A DNA stretch of 64,000 nucleotides from Streptomyces sp. NBC_01471 (GCF_041438865.1 NZ_CP109450.1:4299001-4363000), one strand, 5' to 3'; counted from the stretch's first letter, positions 1-8,210 are shown. Numbers and translations: made by a program. Notes: generated by a model from the letters alone, not told the origin.

Positions 1-355
1 CACGTACGAGTTCCTGGCGGACGGCAGGCCGGTGCAGCTGTCGACGAGCTGGGAACCGTACGACCTCACTGCCGGCACACTCGTCGTCCTCCCCGAGGGA
101 GGGCCGCACGCCGGGGCGGGTGTCGTGAACCGCATGGCCACGATCGGAGTCACCGTCAGCCACGCGGTGGAGCAGCCCGAACCACGACACGCGACCGCCG
201 AGGAAGCATCGCTACTCGGCACCCAGAAAGCCGCACTCGTGACGCACATCCGCCGGACGTACTACAGCGACCAAGGCCGCCCCGTAGAGACCGCGGACAT
301 CGTGGTCCCCGCAGCGCACTGCGAGATCGTCTACGAGATCCCGATCAGCCGCTGA
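1..355 (+). CDS. GntR-family regulator, C-terminal UTRA domain (5' end outside window)
   Basis: Only the last ~117 residues are present; the reading frame is open from base 2 and ends at a TGA at 353-355. The visible part fits the ligand-binding UTRA domain of HutC-type GntR regulators: a 'TYEFLADGRPVQLSTSWEP' type opening strand, alternating strands, and the closing 'HIRRTYYSDQGRPVETADIV' segment, which resembles the family's usual ending where the effector pocket is completed. The DNA-binding winged helix must lie upstream of the window. HutC/GntR regulators are common in Streptomyces and are also standard cargo of actinomycete integrative elements, which is relevant because a tRNA fragment lies just downstream. 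The effector and targets cannot be inferred. Confidence 0.75.
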   Translation, partial: TYEFLADGRPVQLSTSWEPYDLTAGTLVVLPEGGPHAGAGVVNRMATIGVTVSHAVEQPEPRHATAEEASLLGTQKAALVTHIRRTYYSDQGRPVETADIVVPAAHCEIVYEIPISR

Positions 356-477
356 CAAGCTGACCCCGGCAGGTCCAAAGCCGGGCTCCAGCCGTGCCCC
401 CGCGTGCCCCTTCCGTGCCCGACAGTGCGGGAAACCAGGGGGAACAGCGGTGCCCGACAGGGAACGGGCATGGCAAC

Positions 478-508
478 GGCCCCCGACCATATGTACTGGT
501 CGGGGGCC
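478..508. terminator. Perfect 11-bp hairpin, probably bidirectional terminator
   Basis: GGCCCCCGACC at 478-488 pairs perfectly with GGTCGGGGGCC at 498-508 around a 9-base loop. It lies downstream of the GntR gene on the plus strand. It also lies directly 3' of the tRNA-like fragment on the minus strand, where a tRNA terminator would be expected. Confidence 0.65.
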
Positions 509-516
509 TCTCGCCT

Positions 517-547
517 GCGGTGGGTGTGGGATTTGAACCCACGGTGA
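517..547 (-). tRNA. 3' fragment of a tRNA (serine-like), probable attachment-site remnant
   Basis: On the minus strand the sequence reads as a T-arm with stem GTGGG / CCCAC around TTCAAAT, followed by an acceptor strand ACCCACCG. This is the 3' end typical of actinomycete tRNA-Ser. The upstream sequence does not fold into a normal anticodon arm, D arm or 5' acceptor strand, so this is not an intact tRNA. A 3'-terminal tRNA fragment followed by a terminator is the classic scar of site-specific integration. The assignment to serine rests on recall of tRNA-Ser ends and is moderate. Confidence 0.45.
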
Positions 548-960
548 CTTCTAAGGCATACACCGCCGTGTGTGCACCTCTCGTGGCCCGCACATGGCCC
601 ACAGTGCATACGGAACGAGCATCAGCGTTCTCCTGCGAGATCCCCTTCGTCCCGAAGCAACTTGAGTGGGGCCGCTGCCATGGGCTGGCATGCTCCTCAC
701 CTACGTTGATAGTCCGCTGACGCCCGTGCGCGTCCGCTGCTGTCCGCCGACATTGTCACGCAGTTAGACACTCACCCTGGCGTTGCTCTGGGCCTCTCTC
801 AGTCGAGACCTGTCGGCGGCTTGGGCTTCCGGCTCGTCCCCTGCCCACTCGGATGTGACGAGCAACACACTGGGAGCTTCAAGATTCTTTGTCGGTAAGG
901 CGGGTTCCCGGGACTAGAAGTACGAGCCTTATCCCGACCTCTCGGCAAGGAGTCGCAAAG
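548..960. other. Non-coding stretch upstream of the unknown operon
   Basis: No reading frame here has good codon bias or a convincing ribosome site. The stretch is noticeably lower in GC than its surroundings, consistent with transferred or decayed DNA next to the tRNA fragment. A possible TTG start at 889 for the next gene is not preceded by a ribosome site, whereas TTG 961 is. Confidence 0.4.
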
Positions 961-1962
961 TTGATCACCATCTACGTTGGAGTGGACGACGCAAGCGATC
1001 TACATGAGCTCGCCACCTCAACGGCGAAGCATTTCGAGGAGGATCTGGCAGATCCGCGTGGCTACGGTCGGATTCGCCCTCCCTCTCCCCTCCCTCCGCT
1101 CGAGCCATCGATGGGGCCGAAAGCCCTCGTCCTTCGGATGATCAAGCGAATCCAGGACACCAAGGAGCGCTTTGAGGAGGAGAACGTCTACCTTCGGTCA
1201 ATGTGCGCTGACTGCCCAAAGGACGGGGGCAAGCGGTGCCCGCGGCGGAGTAGAGGAAACCCGCGCGACGACGCGGCGGATGTCGCACATTCGTCTGTAA
1301 ACCTCATCTCTGAGGCTCTACTCATGCTCGCCAGTGTCTGTGGGTTGCAGCTCGCCTCGATCACTCGCGAAGCCTTGCTCGCCGCCCTGACAGCGCGCAA
1401 CGCCGCGATCGAAGGTGATCACGAAGCGGTCGACGAGTTCAGCCGGACCTGGCTCGGCATCACCCGTCCAGAGAGATGGCGCGACGCGGTAGAGATGGCC
1501 TTGCTGGGCGAATGGGTGAACAACCTCGGCAGGGGCATTCTTCGCGATCCGGCCGTGGTGGACCTCTTGAGGAACCACGCTCAGATCGAACATCGACACC
1601 TGCAACCACTGTGGGAACGCAAGGTGAATGGCAGACGGACCGCGTTGCTCAGCCAGCCAGTGAGCAAGGATCTGACCCTGCACGACATCCTCGCGGAGTG
1701 TCGAACGCCAGAGGCCGAAGTCTTGCACGCCGAGCACGACGACAGTCGGGTCGCAGCAGTGCTCCGCCGGCTCACACCCGAGGAGGCATCCGTGGCGGAA
1801 CAATGGGCGGAAGTGCCAGATAGCAACTGGCATCGAGCGGCGCTTGCTGCACGGCTCCCAGAAACGTTCGGCGAGAGCGTCCGGCGTAAGTTGAAGCGCC
1901 TCGGCAAGCTCTACACAGAGCGCGCCCAGTCCGCGGCTACTGCGGTGGCCGGTGCATCATGA
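961..1962 (+). CDS. Unknown protein with HTH-like C-terminus, first gene of a two-gene unit
   Basis: I do not recognise this family. TTG 961 is chosen because AAGGAG lies at 947-952, eight bases upstream; the frame can be extended to TTG 889 without such a site. The protein is 333 residues. It opens with a short beta-like segment (ITIYVGVDD), followed by an arginine-, proline- and glutamate-rich stretch with a small cysteine group (C-x2-C-x7-C, roughly residues 80-92). The middle is helical, and the last ~60 residues (LRRLTPEEASVAEQWAE onward) look like a sigma-region-4 or HTH helical bundle ending in basic residues. Codon use is less GC-biased than in the core genes, which suggests acquisition. 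It overlaps the next gene by ATGA, so the two are co-translated. Function is unknown; a regulator is one possibility. Confidence 0.6.
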   Translation: MITIYVGVDDASDLHELATSTAKHFEEDLADPRGYGRIRPPSPLPPLEPSMGPKALVLRMIKRIQDTKERFEEENVYLRSMCADCPKDGGKRCPRRSRGNPRDDAADVAHSSVNLISEALLMLASVCGLQLASITREALLAALTARNAAIEGDHEAVDEFSRTWLGITRPERWRDAVEMALLGEWVNNLGRGILRDPAVVDLLRNHAQIEHRHLQPLWERKVNGRRTALLSQPVSKDLTLHDILAECRTPEAEVLHAEHDDSRVAAVLRRLTPEEASVAEQWAEVPDSNWHRAALAARLPETFGESVRRKLKRLGKLYTERAQSAATAVAGAS

Positions 1963-2192
1963 ACCGTGGCCAGCAGGAGAGCCCCTCAGGGCCGGTAAGC
2001 GCAGAAATTCTACTGAGTGCGCCAAGCGGGCCAGCGCTGACCGCCATGGCCGGTACAGGCGCAGTCACCACCGCCCTGGTCAGTGGAGCCATCCCTCCCA
2101 ACTCCCCCCTCGTGTGGCCCCTCGTGGTCCTGTGTCTCGGTTCCATGGCATATGACCTAGGCGTCCGAGCCGTGCGATACCGCATGAGTTAA
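1959..2192 (+). CDS. Small membrane protein coupled to the upstream unknown gene
   Basis: 77 residues; the ATG at 1959 overlaps the stop of the preceding gene (ATGA). The sequence has one hydrophobic stretch of small residues in the middle (GPALTAMAGTGAVTTALVSG) and a second near the C-terminus (PLVWPLVVLCLGSMAYDLGV) ending in a basic tail. That suggests a two-segment membrane protein with a charged cytoplasmic end. No family is recognised. The tight coupling to a soluble unknown protein suggests that the two act together. Confidence 0.5.
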   Translation: MNRGQQESPSGPVSAEILLSAPSGPALTAMAGTGAVTTALVSGAIPPNSPLVWPLVVLCLGSMAYDLGVRAVRYRMS

Positions 2193-2280
2193 GGAGTGCC
2201 GCAGACTCGATCTAATTCCGCGGCAGACCTTACAGTCGAAAACCGCATGCTCCGACAGCCATAAGCGCTGAATGCTGCCC

Positions 2281-2332
2281 GGGACTGCTGCACGGTTGGG
2301 TGACAGTGTCACCCTATCCGTGCAGCAGTCCC
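2281..2332. repeat. Nested inverted repeat (15-bp outer and 8-bp inner arms)
   Basis: The outer arms GGGACTGCTGCACGG (2281-2295) and CCGTGCAGCAGTCCC (2318-2332) are perfectly complementary. Between them is a second perfect palindrome, GGGTGACA (2298-2305) with TGTCACCC (2307-2314). Only TT and TAT separate the two palindromes. As RNA this would be a long nearly continuous hairpin; as DNA it looks like a protein-binding or recombination site. It lies in a gene-poor stretch. Confidence 0.8.
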
Positions 2333-2642
2333 CTCTGACCACCAGTGGCGTCGGCGACTGGATGACCTGTTTGGCCTTGTCTTCACTTGGAACCATGGCA
2401 AGCGCGAGCGGCCTCCTGAAGCGGTGCTCGGGCGCCTCCGGCTGGGCCGTCCCTGGGCCGTCCGAGGTTGCTCAACAGCACCCGATGACGACCAACGGCG
2501 ACCGCTCACGCCGGGTCGATCAGCGCCCCCACCTGCAAAAACCCTGGTCGGTGAGATCTCCCGCAAGAACCAGGGCAAGAAGAAGTAAGAGTAGCGATCA
2601 TGCCCCTGACCTGCGCACCTGGCGCAGATCGAGGGCTCTCGT
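2333..2642. other. Gene-poor stretch with possible decayed coding remnant
   Basis: No intact gene is supported. One plus-strand frame ends at about 2586 with a lysine-rich tail (GEISRKNQGKKK then TAA) that resembles a real protein terminus without an intact body upstream. It may be the end of a decayed accessory gene. Nothing else is recognisable here. Confidence 0.3.
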
Positions 2643-3881
2643 TTGCCCTGGGTCTGGGGGACCCGGCCTGGGAGACGACCCGACGGCGGTCACCGTGAAC
2701 GCGAACTGAGTGAACACGTCCAGGAACGCTGCCCGGCCCGGCATCGGCTGAAAACAGGAATCTCACAGCCTCCTGACACTCTCTCCGTACCCTCCACCCC
2801 ATGCGATACCCCCCAAGACCGTTCCGTCGGCCAACCCCCCCGTCCGTCGTGGCGCATCACCGCGGCCGCAGTGGCCGCAGTGGCGGCGGCAACCGTAGGC
2901 ACGTCTCTGCCGGCCGCGGTCCCTGCCCACGCGGCGGAACGCCCCGCGGCAGGCCAGGTTGCCGTTCACCAGCAGGCGGTCACCGAGGCGCAGCAGCAGT
3001 CGGTGCTCCAGTACTGGACGTCGGAGCGTATCGCCGCGCTCACCACGCCGGCGTCCGACAACCCGCCCACCGGCGGCCCCGACGGCGCGCCCTGGACCAC
3101 CGGCAACGCGCTGGCGGGGACGGTCGGGCGGCTGTTCTTCACCGACCACGGCGAGGACACCAGCTGCACCGCCACCGTGATCCAGAGCGCCAACCGAAGC
3201 ACCGTGGTGACCGCAGGCCACTGCGTGGACAACACCGACCTGCTGGGCGAGAACAACCAGTGGGCGACCAACGAGATGTTCGTGCCCGGCTACCACGACG
3301 GTCACGCGCCCTACGGCAGGTTCGTCGGCCGCATGGGCGTCGTCGACGCCACCTGGCTGGCCAACGATCAGCAGCACGGGAAGACGTACAACGCCTACGA
3401 CCAGGCGTTCGTCGTGCTGAACGTGGGCGAGCGGGGCCAGAGGCTGCAGGATTCGGTCGGAACGGCGCAGAGGATCGGCTTCGACCGGCCCGGCAACGTG
3501 CCCAGCGATTCCTTCGGCTACCCGCGCGCCAGCGGCGACCCGGCGCGCGAGGGCCTGCCCGAGTACACCGGTGAACGTCTTGCGTACTGCTCAGGGACGG
3601 CCGAGGAATACCCCGGCACGCCCGAGTCCCCTGAGCCGCCTGGTCAGTTCGGCCCGCCGTGCATCATGGGCGGCGGCTCCAGCGGCGGGCCGCGGATCAC
3701 CGGTCTGAACCGGGTGACCGGTCTGGGCACCGTGGTCGGCGTCAACACGCAGGGCGGGTTTCTCGACACCACAGGCGCCTCCTGCGCCACCTCCCACGAC
3801 GGCTGCCTCCGCTACCTCGTCGGTCCGCAGTTCAGTTCGGCGATCACCAAGCCGCTGTACGACCGGGCTCAGCGGGCCTGA
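2643..3881 (+). CDS. Secreted trypsin-like serine protease; start uncertain
   Basis: A chymotrypsin-fold protease of the extracellular glutamyl-peptidase/V8-like kind. The triad is visible: His in VVTAGHC (about residue 193 of the longest frame), Asp in NAYDQAF, and Ser in GGGSSGGP (about residue 347). An Ala-rich export signal (ITAAAVAAVAAATVGTSLPAAVPAHA) precedes a propeptide-like stretch. Disulphide-forming cysteines are present in the catalytic domain. The 5' end is problematic: the TTG at 2643 would add about 70 unlikely residues before the signal, and no in-frame ATG or GTG with a ribosome site lies close to it. An ATG at 2801 gives a good basic signal-peptide start in another frame and would join this frame if one base of the C7 tract near 2836-2842 were absent. 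The product is probably a secreted degradative enzyme. Confidence 0.75.
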   Translation: MPWVWGTRPGRRPDGGHRERELSEHVQERCPARHRLKTGISQPPDTLSVPSTPCDTPQDRSVGQPPRPSWRITAAAVAAVAAATVGTSLPAAVPAHAAERPAAGQVAVHQQAVTEAQQQSVLQYWTSERIAALTTPASDNPPTGGPDGAPWTTGNALAGTVGRLFFTDHGEDTSCTATVIQSANRSTVVTAGHCVDNTDLLGENNQWATNEMFVPGYHDGHAPYGRFVGRMGVVDATWLANDQQHGKTYNAYDQAFVVLNVGERGQRLQDSVGTAQRIGFDRPGNVPSDSFGYPRASGDPAREGLPEYTGERLAYCSGTAEEYPGTPESPEPPGQFGPPCIMGGGSSGGPRITGLNRVTGLGTVVGVNTQGGFLDTTGASCATSHDGCLRYLVGPQFSSAITKPLYDRAQRA

Positions 3882-4049
3882 GTGGCGCCCCGGTCCCCCT
3901 CCGGAAGGGGCGATGCGTCGAGCCGCGCGGGCAATCGCCCACCGCTCATTTCCCACCGCTCTCCCACCGCTCATTTCCCGCTGACTGCTTCGTCGCAGCA
4001 AAAGCCATCGCGATTCTCGACATCTACCTTCCACATGGGTGAGGCGAAT

Positions 4050-5351
4050 ATGAAACTTGGACGCACAGGGCGTGCGAAGTTGCTGCTGCTTGCCGCGCCC
4101 GTAACAGCCTGTGCTGTTTTCTTCACCTCGACAGAGGCGTTCGCTGCCGTCGGCGGGTCCAGTACTCAGCCTGCGCGGCAGGGGGTGAGCGAGGTGCGTT
4201 ACAACCTGGGCGACGAGGCTTTCCCGCCGCCCAAGTCTCTCGGATACGTGGGCAACAACGAGCTGGACGGGGCTGTTTACTACCCCGACGACATCTCCTC
4301 AGGCACCCACCCGCTGATCATGATCGAGCATGGGTTCTGGGACACCTGCGCCGACGCCGACGCCTCCACGTCACTCACCGCGGCGCAAGCCGCACTGGCG
4401 AAGGACGAGCAGAGCGGTGACACGGCCGACGCGGCGAAGCAGGAGGCGATCATCAAGGCCGCCTCGGACCGGCTGTCGGCCTGGCCGTGCGCACCTGGGG
4501 TGCGGCAGATCCCCAGCTATCTCGGATACGACTACCTGGGCCGTGATCTGGCGAGCCGGGGGTTCGTCGTTGTCTCCATCGGGGCGAACGGCATCAACTC
4601 GACGTCACTCGGCCAGGCCGACACGGTTTATCAGGAGCGCGCGGCACTGATCAACGCCCAGTTGCGCATGTGGCGGCAACTGTCGTCCACGGGCAAGGGC
4701 CCGCTGCGCGGCAGCTTCGTCGACGCCAGGTCCGGACGTCCGTCACCGGTGAACTTCAAGAACCATGTGGACTTGCAGAACGTGGGGCTGATGGGGCATT
4801 CCATGGGCGGCGGCGGAGTGATGGAGGAGATCGCCGACAGCAGCCGTGACACGTGGCCCCAAGGCGTGTCCATCAAGGCCGCGTTCGCTCTCGCACCCAC
4901 CGCCACCTGGGACGTCGATCCCATCACCAAGACATCGTTTGCGGTGATGTGGGGCACGTGCGACCAGGTGAACACCGGGGAGTACTTCGACTGGAACAAG
5001 GGCGACAACAGCGCACCGATAGCCCAGTACACGGTGCGCGGCGGTGTCCACGACTTCTACAACAAGCAGTGGTCACCCAGCAGCGGCCAGGTCAGCGCAC
5101 ATGACGACGCCGTTCCCGGGAGCAAGCCAGGCACCTGCACGTCCCAGTTCCCCGGAGCCACCACCCCCCAGACCGATCAGAAGGAACTCCCGGAGCAGCA
5201 GCAGCGCCGGATCACCAAGGATTACGTGAGCGCCTATTTCGCCGACCACCTGCTCGGCCGGACGCAGTACGAGCCTTACCTGACGGGCGAGAAGTCGTTC
5301 CCCGGCACGGGCGGTGCCGTCAGCACCCAGTTCGACGGGGGCGACAACTGA
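4050..5351 (+). CDS. Secreted alpha/beta hydrolase (lipase/esterase-like)
   Basis: 433 residues from ATG 4050, chosen over in-frame upstream starts because GGTGAGG sits just before it and the signal peptide (MKLGRTGRAKLLLLAAPVTA, cleaved after AFA) begins there. The body shows the family order: an oxyanion segment in LIMIEHGFWD, the nucleophile elbow GHSMGGGGVM, an Asp-containing strand in FAVMWGTCD, and a late His in RGGVHDFYN. The GHSMGG elbow is shared with actinomycete polyester hydrolases and large secreted esterases, but the insert with many Ala, Asp and Lys after the oxyanion strand is unusual. The substrate cannot be fixed. A rho-independent-like hairpin follows. Confidence 0.75.
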   Translation: MKLGRTGRAKLLLLAAPVTACAVFFTSTEAFAAVGGSSTQPARQGVSEVRYNLGDEAFPPPKSLGYVGNNELDGAVYYPDDISSGTHPLIMIEHGFWDTCADADASTSLTAAQAALAKDEQSGDTADAAKQEAIIKAASDRLSAWPCAPGVRQIPSYLGYDYLGRDLASRGFVVVSIGANGINSTSLGQADTVYQERAALINAQLRMWRQLSSTGKGPLRGSFVDARSGRPSPVNFKNHVDLQNVGLMGHSMGGGGVMEEIADSSRDTWPQGVSIKAAFALAPTATWDVDPITKTSFAVMWGTCDQVNTGEYFDWNKGDNSAPIAQYTVRGGVHDFYNKQWSPSSGQVSAHDDAVPGSKPGTCTSQFPGATTPQTDQKELPEQQQRRITKDYVSAYFADHLLGRTQYEPYLTGEKSFPGTGGAVSTQFDGGDN

Positions 5352-5460
5352 GCACTTTCCCGCCGGGTTGACGGCCGGGTGGGAGTGGAGGGGAGCCCCG
5401 ACGCTCTCAAGCCTGAGGGCCCCACACCCACACCCACAACCACACCCCAGCGCCCAGCAG

Positions 5461-5505
5461 AAAGCCCCCCCCGCCCCACGGAGACTCCGCGGGCAGGGGG
5501 CTTTT
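5461..5505 (+). terminator. Terminator after the secreted hydrolase
   Basis: AAAGCCCCC (5461-5469) pairs with GGGGGCTTT (5496-5504) and continues into TTT. The hairpin lies about 110 bases after the hydrolase stop codon. Confidence 0.65.
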
Positions 5506-5730
5506 TGGTGCGCTGAGCCCGGGCGGCGGGGCGTCAGGGGTGGTCGTGGGGCGGCGGGAGCCCCGCTCAGGTTCACGGAACAGGGTCGCGAAGTTCTCCA
5601 ACTGGGAAGAAAAAGAAGGCGGTTGTGGCATCCGAGTAAGACAATGGCGCATGGAAACGGGCCGCCGAACCTGGGGCTGGTCCGGCCTGCGCGCATCGCC
5701 ACGGCGGTGCCGGATGAGGGGGATGTCTGA

Positions 5731-6918
5731 GTGAAACGCCGAAGAACCACCGCGGTCCTGCTCGGTGCCGCACTGTCGGTTGCCGTACTCGTGACGCCGG
5801 CCGGCGCACAACCGACACAGACCGGAGTCTCCACCACCTACCAGCTCAACGCACGGCACAACGGCAGCATGGTCGATACCGCGGTGGGCGCTCCGCCCCT
5901 CAGCCAGAAGTGGTCCCGCGACCTGGGTGGGAGCGTCTCCTATCCCGTCGTGGCCGACGGGCGGGTCTTCGCCACCGCTGTCTCGCCGGACGGGTACGGC
6001 ACCACTCTGTACGGCATGGACGCGGACTCGGGCAACGATGCCTGGAAGCCCATTGACCTCGGCGGCACCTTCCGGTGGTCCGCGCTCGCCTACGGGGGCG
6101 GTCGGCTGTACGCGCAGAACTACGACGGCGTGCTGACCGCGTTCGACCCGGCCACCGGGAAGGAGATCTGGCACGTCACGCTGCCCGGTCAGTACTCCTT
6201 CACCTCGCCCCCCACTTTCGCGGGCGGCATCGTGTACACGGGCGGCGCCGGCTCGGGCGGCACCCTGTACGCGGTGGACGCCGCCAGCGGTTCGATGCTC
6301 TGGACACAGCCTGTCGCGAACGGGGACAACAGTTCGCCTGCCGTCACGGCCGACGGGGTCTACGTCTCGTACGCCTGCGAGCAGACGTACGCCTTCGCCC
6401 CCAAGTCGGGCAACCCGGTCTGGCACCACGAGACGGAGTGCTCCGGCGGCGGGGGACGTACCCCTGTTGTTGCCGACGGCGGTGTCTGGATCCGCGACGA
6501 CGCCGGGATGACCCCATCGGTCCTCAACGCCGCCGACGGGAAGGTCCGCGGCACGTACGAGGCAGCCAGCGGGTCGCCGGCACCGGCCTTCGACGGCCAC
6601 CAGGGCTACTTCGTCGATGGCGGTGTCCTCCAGGAACGGCACAGCCGCACCCTGGCGCCTCGCTGGACGTTCGAGGGCGACGGCCGGATCAGCACGGCGC
6701 CGATCGTCGTCAACGGCTACGTCTACGTCGGCTCCCGGACCGGCCGGCTGTGGGCGCTCAACGGCGCCACCGGTCAGTCCGTCTGGTCCACCGATGTCGG
6801 CGCGCCGATCAACGAGCCCGACGAGCACAACGTGTCCCAGCCGCTGGCCGGTCTCGGTGCGGGCGGCGGGCTCGTGGTGGTTCCGGCCACCAACCTGCTG
6901 GTGGCGTACGGGAAGTGA
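5731..6918 (+). CDS. Secreted PQQ-type beta-propeller repeat protein
   Basis: 395 residues with a GTG start. The signal peptide has a KRRR n-region and a hydrophobic core ending in PAGAQP. The rest is made of repeated blades such as YGGGRLYAQNYDGVLTAFDPATGKEIW, IVYTGGAGSGGTLYAVDAASGSMLW and YVYVGSRTGRLWALNGATGQSVW. This Gly/Tyr...Asp-x-x-(T/S)-G-x-x-x-W pattern is that of PQQ-like (BamB-type) propellers. No quinoprotein dehydrogenase active-site pattern is seen, so it is probably a binding or scaffold protein outside the membrane rather than an enzyme. It stands alone in its orientation. Confidence 0.8.
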   Translation: MKRRRTTAVLLGAALSVAVLVTPAGAQPTQTGVSTTYQLNARHNGSMVDTAVGAPPLSQKWSRDLGGSVSYPVVADGRVFATAVSPDGYGTTLYGMDADSGNDAWKPIDLGGTFRWSALAYGGGRLYAQNYDGVLTAFDPATGKEIWHVTLPGQYSFTSPPTFAGGIVYTGGAGSGGTLYAVDAASGSMLWTQPVANGDNSSPAVTADGVYVSYACEQTYAFAPKSGNPVWHHETECSGGGGRTPVVADGGVWIRDDAGMTPSVLNAADGKVRGTYEAASGSPAPAFDGHQGYFVDGGVLQERHSRTLAPRWTFEGDGRISTAPIVVNGYVYVGSRTGRLWALNGATGQSVWSTDVGAPINEPDEHNVSQPLAGLGAGGGLVVVPATNLLVAYGK

Positions 6919-7118
6919 GTGACGGGCGTGGCCGCCGGTCCCGGTGGTCACCCTCCGGCCCCGGCCTGCGTTCTTCGTGTCCTGCGTCCCGCCTCCCGCG
7001 ACGAACGGGGGCGAGCCGGGTCTTCTCCCGGGCCGACAGCGGGACCCCGCCCCACGTCACCGGAGTCGGAGCCGGTGGCGTGGCGCGGGGCCCTCGCAGG
7101 CGTACGGAACGGTCCGCG

Positions 7119-7268
7119 TCAGCCCTGGCAGCCGCCGCACTGGCACGGAGCGCCGGACTGGCAGCCGCAGCCGCAGCCCGAGCCGCAGCCGCAGGCGCCG
7201 AGAACGCGCAGATGGTGCACTTCGACGGGGGCTTGCTGCTCGGGGTCGGTGACGGGGGAATCGGCCAT
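7119..7268 (-). CDS. 49-residue cysteine-rich peptide
   Basis: The gene starts at an ATG (7266-7268 on the plus strand) with an excellent ribosome site, AGGAGG six bases upstream, and stops at 7119-7121. The first 25 residues are ordinary and acidic (MADSPVTDPEQQ...). The last 24 hold eight cysteines in CGC and GCGCGC patterns separated by Gly, Gln and Ser, ending CQCGGCQG. Such spacing suits metal-thiolate binding like a small metallothionein, although it could also be structural or a modified peptide. It lies in the same orientation as phoU, about 100 bases downstream of it, so it may share its transcript. No membrane or signal segment is seen. Confidence 0.75.
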   Translation of the reverse strand: MADSPVTDPEQQAPVEVHHLRVLGACGCGSGCGCGCQSGAPCQCGGCQG

Positions 7269-7366
7269 GATTTCCTCCTGCTCGGCGTGCGAGGACGTAC
7301 TGGTTCCGCCATCCCATACCCACCCAGGTGGGGCGCATCAACGGCGCATGCGCGCAAGCGCGCCGT

Positions 7367-8047
7367 TCACGCCCCCTCGACCTGCGCCGGAGCGGACTGG
7401 ATCTCGTCGGCGTGCTCGCCGGTCACCAGATAGACCACCCGCTTGGCCACCGACACCGCATGGTCGGCGAACCGCTCGTAGTAGCGGCCGAGGAGCGTCA
7501 CGTCGACCGCCGTCTCGATGCCGTGCTTCCACCGGTCGTCCATCAGGTGCTGGAAGAGCGTCCGGTGCAGCAGGTCCATCTCGTCGTCGTCCGTCTCCAG
7601 CTGGAGGGCCAGGTCGACGTCCATCGTGATGATGACCTCGGCCGCCTTCGCCATCAGCCGCTGCGCGAGCTGTCCCATCTCCAGGATCGTGGCGTGCAGA
7701 TCATGCGGAACGGCCCGGTCCGGGTAGCGGAGCCGGGTGAGCTTCGCCACGTGCTGGGCGAGGTCGCCCGAGCGCTCCAGGTCGGCGCTCATCCGCAGCG
7801 AGGTGACCACGATGCGCAGATCGGTGGCGACGGGCTGCTGCCTGGCCAGCAGGGCGATGGCCCGCGCCTCCAGGTCGTGCTGGAGATCGTCGACCTTCTG
7901 GTCGGCGGCGATCACACTCTCGGCGAGCTTCAGATCGGCGTCCAGCATCGCGGTCGTGGCCCGGCCGATCGCCGAACCGACGAGCCGGGCCATCTCGACC
8001 AGGCCCTCGCCGATCGAGTCCAGTTCCTCGTGGTACGCGTCCCGCAT
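7367..8047 (-). CDS. phoU: Phosphate signalling regulator PhoU
   Basis: 226 residues from ATG at 8047 (GAGAGGGA ribosome site). Two three-helix repeats are visible with the metal-binding signatures of the family: E-x-x-x-D/N type helices at DLERSGDLAQHVA (first repeat) and YYERFADHAVSVAKRV (second repeat). PhoU links the Pst phosphate transporter to the PhoR sensor kinase and keeps the Pho regulon off when phosphate is plentiful. The divergent arrangement with phoR-phoP and a PHO box between them is the standard Streptomyces layout. Start sites further upstream lie in repetitive DNA and are rejected. Confidence 0.95.
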   Translation of the reverse strand: MRDAYHEELDSIGEGLVEMARLVGSAIGRATTAMLDADLKLAESVIAADQKVDDLQHDLEARAIALLARQQPVATDLRIVVTSLRMSADLERSGDLAQHVAKLTRLRYPDRAVPHDLHATILEMGQLAQRLMAKAAEVIITMDVDLALQLETDDDEMDLLHRTLFQHLMDDRWKHGIETAVDVTLLGRYYERFADHAVSVAKRVVYLVTGEHADEIQSAPAQVEGA

Positions 8048-8069
8048 GGGAGTCCCTCTCTTGTACGGC

Positions 8070-8150
8070 TGGTCTGTACGGCTGGCCGGTCTGTACTGCC
8101 GGCCTGTACGGCTGCTCCTGTACGGCCGATCTTTCGGCCGGTACGGCCCG
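8070..8150. repeat. Degenerate tandem repeat TGTACGGCTG upstream of phoU
   Basis: Several imperfect copies of the core (T/C)TGTAC(G/T)GC(T/C) follow one another, e.g. TGTACGGCTGGTC, TGTACGGCTGGCC, TGTACTGCCGGCC and TGTACGGCTGCTCC. They lie in the 5' untranslated or promoter region of phoU. No function is evident. Confidence 0.6.
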
Positions 8151-8210
8151 ACAGGTGTGTCCCGCCTCCGCGCCTCCACGGTCGGTGTGCCACGCGTCCG
8201 TTTCCGTCAT

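Noticed and set aside
889..960. Upstream TTG start of the 961 gene
   Set aside because: No ribosome site precedes it, whereas TTG 961 has AAGGAG at the right distance.
2272..2709. 145-residue plus-strand frame
   Set aside because: It runs through the nested palindrome, has poor codon bias and no family resemblance.
6075..7433. Long arginine-rich plus-strand frame over the propeller gene
   Set aside because: It is a shadow frame of the propeller gene; composition is Arg/Pro/Ala-rich, as is usual for off-frame reading at this GC content.
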